Positions 59,767 to 64,000 of a stretch of 64,000 bases of DNA are shown here, piece by piece. The stretch comes from an uncultured Ruminococcus sp. (lineage in GTDB: Bacteria; Bacillota; Clostridia; Oscillospirales; Acutalibacteraceae): assembly GCA_902778175.1 (NCBI GenBank), contig CACYWT010000004.1:1-64000 (forward strand), written 5' to 3'. A model generated the notes under the pieces. That model saw nothing but the letters and a program-made list of their open reading frames with translations, did no database searches and had not been told where the DNA came from. Position 1 is the first letter of the stretch. Every line of letters begins with the position of its first letter. Made by a program: the position numbers and the translations under genes.

Positions 59767-60189
59767 TCAATCTGTAGATATTTCAAATCCTGTCATTTCG
59801 TAGAAGCGATCTAACTCGTCTTGCAGGTATCTTTCGTACAATTCTTTATGTTCAGCAACCCATATACTCGTATCAAGGTAGTTGTGAAAAGACTCAATAT
59901 CCTCGCGAGGATTAAGCAAGAGGAGGCTTTCGTGTTCTTCTCTTTCGTCGTCGGACGCTTGTTCAGGGTCGTACTCTCTTATTCTGTCTGAAATAGACTC
60001 TTCTATTTCGTCTATACCAATTTCAAACATTATCCGAACAAGGTTGTTTACATTCACATCATTTCCGAAAGCATACTTACAATTTTCAATCAAATAACCG
60101 AAACTATACTTACAGTCTTTGAGCAAAGAAACATCGTAGTAGCCACAGTTCAAAAGCTCTGCAAGGAGTTCTTCTCTGTAATCAACCAT
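59767..60189 (-). CDS. Hypothetical acidic protein
   Basis: 140 residues, soluble and strongly acidic, no family recognised. It begins MVDYREELLAELLNCGYYDV, has an Asp/Glu-rich middle (YDPEQASDDEREEHESLLLL) and ends in DELDRFYEMTGFEISTD. AAAGGTG precedes the ATG. It is the third gene of a small unit behind the AbrB-type regulator, 13 nt after the 139-residue protein gene, so probably co-transcribed. Small size and acidity would suit an inhibitor or immunity protein, but nothing proves this. Confidence 0.65.
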   Translation of the reverse strand: MVDYREELLAELLNCGYYDVSLLKDCKYSFGYLIENCKYAFGNDVNVNNLVRIMFEIGIDEIEESISDRIREYDPEQASDDEREEHESLLLLNPREDIESFHNYLDTSIWVAEHKELYERYLQDELDRFYEMTGFEISTD

Positions 60190-60202
60190 ACTTTCACACC
60201 TT

Positions 60203-60622
60203 TCATATAAAGAATTTACTCATATTTGCATAGAAGCGACCATACGAAAATTCAGAAAGAAGGCAACCTGCGTTATCATTTACTCGATCCCATATTTCCT
60301 TTATTTTTTCATCATATTCTTCTTCGTATGGTTTGAGATTCTGGTGAAGACAATATGCAGTCCATAAGCATCTGAGGTGTTCAAAACCAAATATCAAATC
60401 ATATTCAAAGTCATCACTGTTTTTAGCAAAATTTAAAATAAAGTGGTATTCTCTATTATCTTCTCCATAAACAGGCAGTTTGCTTGTATGATAAAGGCTT
60501 TTGCTAAGACTTTGCAGTTTAATGTATGCTTGTGCATCATTTTCTGTAAAGCAAACACATTTGGGATCAAACGGATCACTCGAATAGCTTGATCCGTATT
60601 CAACAAGGAACATTTCTCGCAC
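60203..60622 (-). CDS. Hypothetical protein next to AbrB regulator
   Basis: 139 residues, no family recognised. It opens MREMFLVEYGSSYSSDPFDPK and contains FTENDAQAYIKLQSLSKS and FGFEHLRCLWTAYCLHQNL, with many aromatic residues. Translation seems to start at GTG 60622, since AGGAG lies 9 bases upstream, too far from the later ATG 60613. The binding site lies across the end of the AbrB-type gene, so the two are coupled. Confidence 0.65.
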   Translation of the reverse strand: MREMFLVEYGSSYSSDPFDPKCVCFTENDAQAYIKLQSLSKSLYHTSKLPVYGEDNREYHFILNFAKNSDDFEYDLIFGFEHLRCLWTAYCLHQNLKPYEEEYDEKIKEIWDRVNDNAGCLLSEFSYGRFYANMSKFFI

Positions 60623-60623
60623 A

Positions 60624-60914
60624 CTAATCAGCTCCTTTCTTCTCGATTAAAGAAAGAGCTTCTTTCATCTTTGCTATGAGTTCGTTACGAAGCTTAAAGC
60701 TTAATTCGTCTTCATCTCCTATATATGAAATAGCCTTTCTGATGACAGCTGATACGTTTTCTGCGTACTCGATTTTCTTAAAAATAACGCTGTCGTCCTC
60801 GATATACAGCTCCATAGGCTGTCCGTCTTCTATGTGTAGCTTGTTTCTGATCTCTCTCGGAATAACAATTCTTCCGAGATCATCAACTCTTCTTACAACT
60901 CCTGTCGCTCTCAT
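60624..60914 (-). CDS. AbrB/SpoVT-type swapped-hairpin transcription regulator
   Basis: 96 residues. The N-terminal SpoVT/AbrB domain reads RATGVVRRVDDLGRIVIPREIRNKLHIEDGQPMELYIEDDSVIFKK, the standard AbrB signature. The C-terminal part (about 50-96) is helical and resembles the coiled multimerisation region found in the group. GGAGG lies 7 bases before the ATG at 60914. It is likely a transition-state-type or element-encoded regulator of the adjacent genes. Confidence 0.9.
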   Translation of the reverse strand: MRATGVVRRVDDLGRIVIPREIRNKLHIEDGQPMELYIEDDSVIFKKIEYAENVSAVIRKAISYIGDEDELSFKLRNELIAKMKEALSLIEKKGAD

Positions 60915-60925
60915 ATTGCACCTCC

Positions 60926-61183
60926 TTACGCATAGCAATAATGCGACAAAAACTCTTTGTCGATTATTACAGCATCTTCGTCTTCTGTGAAGTATTTCTT
61001 TCCGAGCAGTCCGTAGAGTTTCCTGAGGTGTGCATTGAGGCTACTAAGTCCGCACCATACTCCGCAACTGTTTCCGTCAACGCTTATGTAATACAGAATA
61101 TCTCCGAGCAGCCAATACTGCCATGTGCAGGAGAAAGCAATCAGCTTTCCGTTTTTCTTGATTCTTATAACATCAGATTTCAT
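60926..61183 (-). CDS. Hypothetical small protein
   Basis: 85 residues beginning MKSDVIRIKKNGKLIAFSC, with aromatic/cysteine-rich WQYWLLGDILYYISVDGNSCGVWCGL and a basic KLYGLLGKKYF segment. No family recognised and no clear membrane helix. ATG 61183 is preferred over an earlier in-frame start because AGGAG lies 8 bases upstream. It ends 11 nt before the AbrB-type gene. Confidence 0.62.
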   Translation of the reverse strand: MKSDVIRIKKNGKLIAFSCTWQYWLLGDILYYISVDGNSCGVWCGLSSLNAHLRKLYGLLGKKYFTEDEDAVIIDKEFLSHYCYA

Positions 61184-61194
61184 ACAAATCACTC

Positions 61195-61833
61195 CTAATC
61201 TTTTTTGTTATTTTTCGAGCCTACTTTGTAAGTCTTGTCTTTTTTCTTTCCGCAGCCTTTAGTATATTCATCAATCCATATTGTTTTTCCGTTCTTGTAG
61301 TGTCGATAATGACCTCTTACGGAGAACATACCTTCAGGTTTGCTATGAGATCCTTTTGTAACAATTCGTGGAGCATTGCCACTTCTTTTGAGTATGTAAG
61401 TGCAGCTTATCTGCTTATTCTTTTTGGTCGGTTTTCTGGTGTTATCATTCTTCTTGTGAGAGATATTCTTGTGTTCAATTTCGTTATTCTTAATAGTATC
61501 ATCTCCAAAAGCAATCAATGCCATAGTGGAAGAATAAACAGTTGCTACAGACATTACATTTTCTGTTCCATACTTTGTAGTGTTTCTGAGAACCTTATAC
61601 ATCCCTGACAAAAGGAGTTCTATTACTATTTTCCCTTCGCTTCTACCGTTGTGATTTATGCCAAACGACAGTTTGTTTCCTTCTCTTACAGCTGTTATTA
61701 TGTACTTCGTTTCAGGCACTTCAATCTTTACAGCCTTTATAGGGCAGATGCCGAGACGAACAAGATCCTTATGTTCGTCTCTCCATCTGAGGATAAAGTC
61801 TATGTCCGAAGTTGAAAGAATTATTTTATCCAT
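61195..61833 (-). CDS. Hypothetical element-associated protein
   Basis: 212 residues. The N-terminal half (MDKIILSTSDIDFILRWRDEH ... VMSVATVYSSTMALIAFGD) is globular. It is followed by a Lys/Asn-rich linker and a compact C-terminal motif, GMFSVRGHYRHYKNGKTIWIDEY, then a basic tail. I associate this C-terminal motif with conserved proteins of Clostridia phages and conjugative elements (from memory, function unknown). ATG 61833 follows AAGGA by 8 bases and overlaps the preceding gene by 8 nt. Confidence 0.65.
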   Translation of the reverse strand: MDKIILSTSDIDFILRWRDEHKDLVRLGICPIKAVKIEVPETKYIITAVREGNKLSFGINHNGRSEGKIVIELLLSGMYKVLRNTTKYGTENVMSVATVYSSTMALIAFGDDTIKNNEIEHKNISHKKNDNTRKPTKKNKQISCTYILKRSGNAPRIVTKGSHSKPEGMFSVRGHYRHYKNGKTIWIDEYTKGCGKKKDKTYKVGSKNNKKD

Positions 61834-62095
61834 TATCAATCATCCTTCCACATTTATCATTCCAATACGGATCATAGCCAAATGCAATGTCGTACATTTT
61901 TCTTCCGGTTATTTGGTCTGTGAATACATCTACCATTACATCAAACCGATATCCATTGTCATCGAGCCAAGTGAGGATGGTATCAAAAGCAAGTTTTGTA
62001 GCGTACACATAAAGATCTGACTCGTGATGGTCCATTTCAGATACAGGATATCCTGCGTCGATTAGTCGTTGCATTATGCTTCTGTTATCGCTCAT
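61826..62095 (-). CDS. Hypothetical small protein
   Basis: 89 residues beginning MSDNRSIMQRLIDAGYPVSEMDHHESDLYVY, acidic and aromatic, with TWLDDNGYRFDVMVDVFTDQITGRKMYDIAFGYDPYW. No family recognised. AAAGGAGG precedes the ATG. Overlaps the following gene by 8 nt, so the pair should be translated together. Confidence 0.62.
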   Translation of the reverse strand: MSDNRSIMQRLIDAGYPVSEMDHHESDLYVYATKLAFDTILTWLDDNGYRFDVMVDVFTDQITGRKMYDIAFGYDPYWNDKCGRMIDNG

Positions 62096-62125
62096 TTGAA
62101 TGCACCTCCTTTCCTGTGAGCGATA

Positions 62126-62656
62126 TTATGCAGTCTTCTCTACAGATTCATCGTGCCAATGCAAGCCTCTCTTCTTATACAGTGGAATCCAATGTTCGTC
62201 GTAGAAGGAATAGCCTGCTCCGTCAATGCCGAAGTAGTAGCCGAACTCTTCTGACTCATAGACTCTGAATCCACATTCTGACATTATGCGTATGCCGTCT
62301 TCGTGTTCAAGCCACCAATCATCGCATCCATCTCCAAAAGACCACATCGTTCCCCACATAGGAAGGGCGTCGTATCTTTTGACCTCAAAATCATCAGCCT
62401 GTGCTTCAACAGTTTTTCCGCTGTCAAGCTCGATAAGGTAAACTATGTCATCGTCTTCGTCGTTAATGCAAACGATCTCTCCGTACTCAGAGTCTTCGTA
62501 GTAATACACTCTGTCGTTTTTGCACGGTGTAGTAACCTCAGTCCAATCACAAGGATCTGCTGCCATCAGCTTCTGTATCATTGCCTGCGGAATGGCGTTC
62601 ATTTCTCTTACCCATTCCTGTGCTGCCTCTCTGATAGTCATTCCATCTCTAATCAT
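62126..62656 (-). CDS. Hypothetical acidic protein
   Basis: 176 residues beginning MIRDGMTIREAAQEWVREMN, acidic (IVCINDEDDDIVYLIELDSG) and unusually rich in Trp and Tyr (MWGTMWSFGDGCDDWWLEHEDG, FGYYFGIDGAGYSFYDEHW). The short beta-like segment DRVYYYEDSEYGEIVCI could be an SH3-like fold. No family assigned. Overlaps the preceding gene by 4 nt (62653-62656). Confidence 0.62.
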   Translation of the reverse strand: MIRDGMTIREAAQEWVREMNAIPQAMIQKLMAADPCDWTEVTTPCKNDRVYYYEDSEYGEIVCINDEDDDIVYLIELDSGKTVEAQADDFEVKRYDALPMWGTMWSFGDGCDDWWLEHEDGIRIMSECGFRVYESEEFGYYFGIDGAGYSFYDEHWIPLYKKRGLHWHDESVEKTA

Positions 62657-62958
62657 TTTACTGATACCTCCATTTCCTTAAACAGGTTAAATCTGTCACA
62701 CGCTGTATCGAAAGCGTTGGCTTTCGGGCTGTATGCTGCGTAGAAGATTGACTCTCTTGCAGTCCAAACGGACTTCGCTTCAAGCGTAAACAGCTTTCTT
62801 CTGATCTTTCTGCGTTTGATCTCAGACTTAACCTCACGAACAGCGTCCGGTAGAACCTTCATGATCTGAGCAAGTTCCTCTCCATCAAACTTGTCGAGAT
62901 TTTCTACAGTAAAGCCTTTGCTGTCGAGCTGTACCGTGAATTCGATTATGTTTCTCAT
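62653..62958 (-). CDS. Hypothetical small protein
   Basis: 101 residues beginning MRNIIEFTVQLDSKGFTVENL, followed by a helical basic segment (REVKSEIKRRKIRRKLFTLEAKSVWTARESIFY). No family recognised. Two ATG codons lie close together; 62958 is preferred as GGAGG is 8 bases upstream, against 2 for the first. Overlaps the next gene by 4 nt. Confidence 0.62.
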   Translation of the reverse strand: MRNIIEFTVQLDSKGFTVENLDKFDGEELAQIMKVLPDAVREVKSEIKRRKIRRKLFTLEAKSVWTARESIFYAAYSPKANAFDTACDRFNLFKEMEVSVK

Positions 62959-63036
62959 TGACATTACCTCCTTGAATTTAAGCCTCCAACTACTTCGGAT
63001 ATGTTGGCGTAGCTTTACAGCCCGTGAGGGCTGCCG

Positions 63037-63213
63037 TCAGCTTTTGGCTTTGCTGTCTTTTACGATGCAAAAGTTCTTTGCGATGGTGTACAATGCAGTA
63101 TCTATATCCGTCGAGCCTCTGTAAACCAAATTGTTATACAAGCTTTTGACCCATAAATCAGAAGCTATAAGATCACGAGTTCTTTTCGTTTCTGCTTCGG
63201 TAAGTTTTCTCAT
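63037..63213 (-). CDS. Hypothetical 58-residue protein under a palindromic operator
   Basis: Starts MRKLTEAETKRTRDLIASDL and ends IVKDSKAKS; helical, basic, unrecognised. GGGAGGAGG precedes the ATG by a normal distance. The palindrome TTACAGTTTGGTAA (63232-63245) lies just before this binding site. Short, but the strong binding site supports translation. Confidence 0.6.
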   Translation of the reverse strand: MRKLTEAETKRTRDLIASDLWVKSLYNNLVYRGSTDIDTALYTIAKNFCIVKDSKAKS

Positions 63214-63231
63214 ATTACCAGCCTCCTCCCC

Positions 63232-63245
63232 TTACAGTTTGGTAA
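63232..63245. promoter_or_regulatory. Operator-like palindrome, copy 2
   Basis: TTAC(A)-GTTT-GGTAA, one mismatch from the perfect palindrome at 63565-63578. It lies between the stop of the gene at 63266 and the ribosome binding site of the gene starting at 63213. Confidence 0.65.
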
Positions 63246-63265
63246 CTATCGAGCATAAAAAAACA

Positions 63266-63544
63266 TTATAGTTTGATGTGTCCATAAAGATCGGACTCGC
63301 TTGTGTAAAGAAATCGACCATCTCGGAGAACCTTTGAAAACCTGTAGGTTATTTCTGTGTTGAGATTATCAAAGTGGCTCGTTGTTTTGCTTCCGAACTT
63401 ACTTGTACTCTCTGTAAGTCTTACTCTGATGCTCTTTCTGTTGATCCTTACAATCTCGCCCTTATATGTGGTGCATTGAATCAAAAGACCAATGCAGGTT
63501 CCTCTGTAAGCCTCAACTGCCATACCGATTTGTAAATCCGTCAT
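63266..63544 (-). CDS. Hypothetical small beta-rich protein
   Basis: 92 residues beginning MTDLQIGMAVEAYRGTCIGLLIQ. The alternating pattern (YKGEIVRINRKSIRVRLTESTSKFGSKTTSHF ... ITYRFSKVL) suggests a small beta barrel, possibly nucleic-acid binding, but no family is recognised. ATG 63544 is preferred over a GTG three codons earlier, since AAAGG lies 8 bases upstream. It has a good promoter with a palindromic operator just downstream of the start point. Confidence 0.65.
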   Translation of the reverse strand: MTDLQIGMAVEAYRGTCIGLLIQCTTYKGEIVRINRKSIRVRLTESTSKFGSKTTSHFDNLNTEITYRFSKVLRDGRFLYTSESDLYGHIKL

Positions 63545-63564
63545 TTCGATCACCTTTCCTTAGC

Positions 63565-63623
63565 TTACCGTTTGGTAATTTATTTATTGATTATATCTTA
63601 CTACATAGGAATTCGTTTTGCAA
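63565..63623 (-). promoter_or_regulatory. Promoter with palindromic operator, copy 1
   Basis: Minus-strand TTGCAA (63618-63623), 17-bp spacer, TAAGAT (63595-63600). Downstream at 63565-63578 is the perfect palindrome TTACC-GTTT-GGTAA, where a bound repressor would block elongation or open complex formation. The same motif recurs at 63232. Confidence 0.7.
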
Positions 63624-63763
63624 GCGTTTTTGACAAGTTTTTTGAAAAATTTTTTAGAGTTTCTATTTTAGTTTATTAGCTTGTTGAGCATTGATTTGTG
63701 CTTACCAAGGTATATATATTGATTTCGAGGTAAAACGCCGTTGTAGGCTCTTGTAGCCTACTT

Positions 63764-63806
63764 AAAAAACAAAAGCAGGGCAAGGATTTTGAGATCCATT
63801 GCCCTG
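63764..63806 (-). terminator. Intrinsic terminator of the gene at the window edge
   Basis: On the minus strand CAGGGCAA pairs with TTGCCCTG around a 15-nt loop and is followed by CTTTTGTTTTTT. The remaining gap (63624-63763) shows only a small GTAGGCT/AGCCTAC hairpin. Confidence 0.87.
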
Positions 63807-63811
63807 TTAAA

Positions 63812-64000
63812 TCAGACTGTTTCTTCAATTATTCGTATAGCATCCTCTTCGCCGATAGGTGTAATCGTGTTCACTCCACCATCCCACTTGACATAGTTCA
63901 CGATGAAGTATCTACCATCGTCATCACGATATACTTCGTAGAACATATCCTTGCTCTCGTCAGAGTGGCAGATTGCGTCAGCCTTGCTTGTATCATACTT
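63812..64000 (-). CDS. Hypothetical protein, 3' part only
   Basis: The last 62 codons of a gene that starts beyond the right edge. The visible sequence, from KYDTSKADAICHSDESKDMF to IRIIEETV, contains EVYRDDDGRYFIVNYVKWDGGVNTITPIGEEDA, a pattern like short beta-hairpin proteins of mobile elements. Acidic, no family assigned. It ends at a clear intrinsic terminator. Confidence 0.65.
   Translation of the reverse strand, partial: KYDTSKADAICHSDESKDMFYEVYRDDDGRYFIVNYVKWDGGVNTITPIGEEDAIRIIEETV

Overview
The window looks like a chromosomal segment of an amylolytic, spore-forming gut Firmicute, most likely a Ruminococcus bromii-like member of the Oscillospiraceae (inference). The signs are a cotJ spore-coat operon, the SCIFF peptide with its radical SAM maturase (a Clostridia marker), a cell-wall-anchored starch-binding protein, GH13 and GH31 alpha-glucan enzymes without signal peptides, Firmicute-type housekeeping clusters, and strong TTGACA-N17/18-TATAAT promoters. 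No rRNA, tRNA or cas gene was recognised.

Layout. 1-2187: a type I-C-like CRISPR array of 33 repeats (33 nt, spacers 33-36 nt) whose leader and cas genes would lie left of the window; its old end runs into the 3' end of cotJC. 2188-3202: cotJABC. 3366-7515: starch-binding surface protein, guanine-deaminase-like enzyme, a divergent XRE regulator/membrane protein pair with two palindromic operators, and two small membrane proteins behind a long structured leader. 7726-20348: GNAT, hflX, a GH13 enzyme fused to DUF1653, sodium-pump decarboxylase subunits beta and gamma, then topA-dprA-trmH-aroK. 20372-26400: glycolysis cluster pgk-tpiA-(57-aa membrane protein)-gpmI and a GH31 alpha-glucosidase. 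26515-29146: infC-rpmI-rplT operon with an attenuator leader, interrupted by a repeat-rich membrane protein. 29311-38137: membrane-tethered XRE regulator, scfB-scfA, TIGR04086-yajC-tgt, pepP-aroQ-DUF6572-yqeG, rpsU. 38301-50052: rsfS-yqeK-nadD-yhbY-rdgB-ftsY-smc-radical SAM-rnc-plsX and trmFO. 50344-57522: HPr-like protein, an ABC-2 exporter, leuB, an 887-aa MORN-repeat protein and a HAD phosphatase.

57585-64000 is accessory: three toxin-antitoxin modules in tandem (RelB/YafQ-like, Doc-type, RelB/YafQ-like), each bordered by a related ~29-nt repeat, followed by an all-minus-strand series of small unrecognised genes with an AbrB-type regulator and two copies of the palindrome TTACC-GTTT-GGTAA. 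This is probably part of an integrated mobile element that continues past the right edge.

Small non-coding mobile-like elements recur: a MITE-like family with 21-bp terminal inverted repeats (13859-14054, 52494-52602, remnants elsewhere), a ~54-nt dispersed repeat (three copies), and a 166-bp element flanked by a perfect 16-bp direct repeat, sitting in the 5' leader of the first toxin-antitoxin operon.
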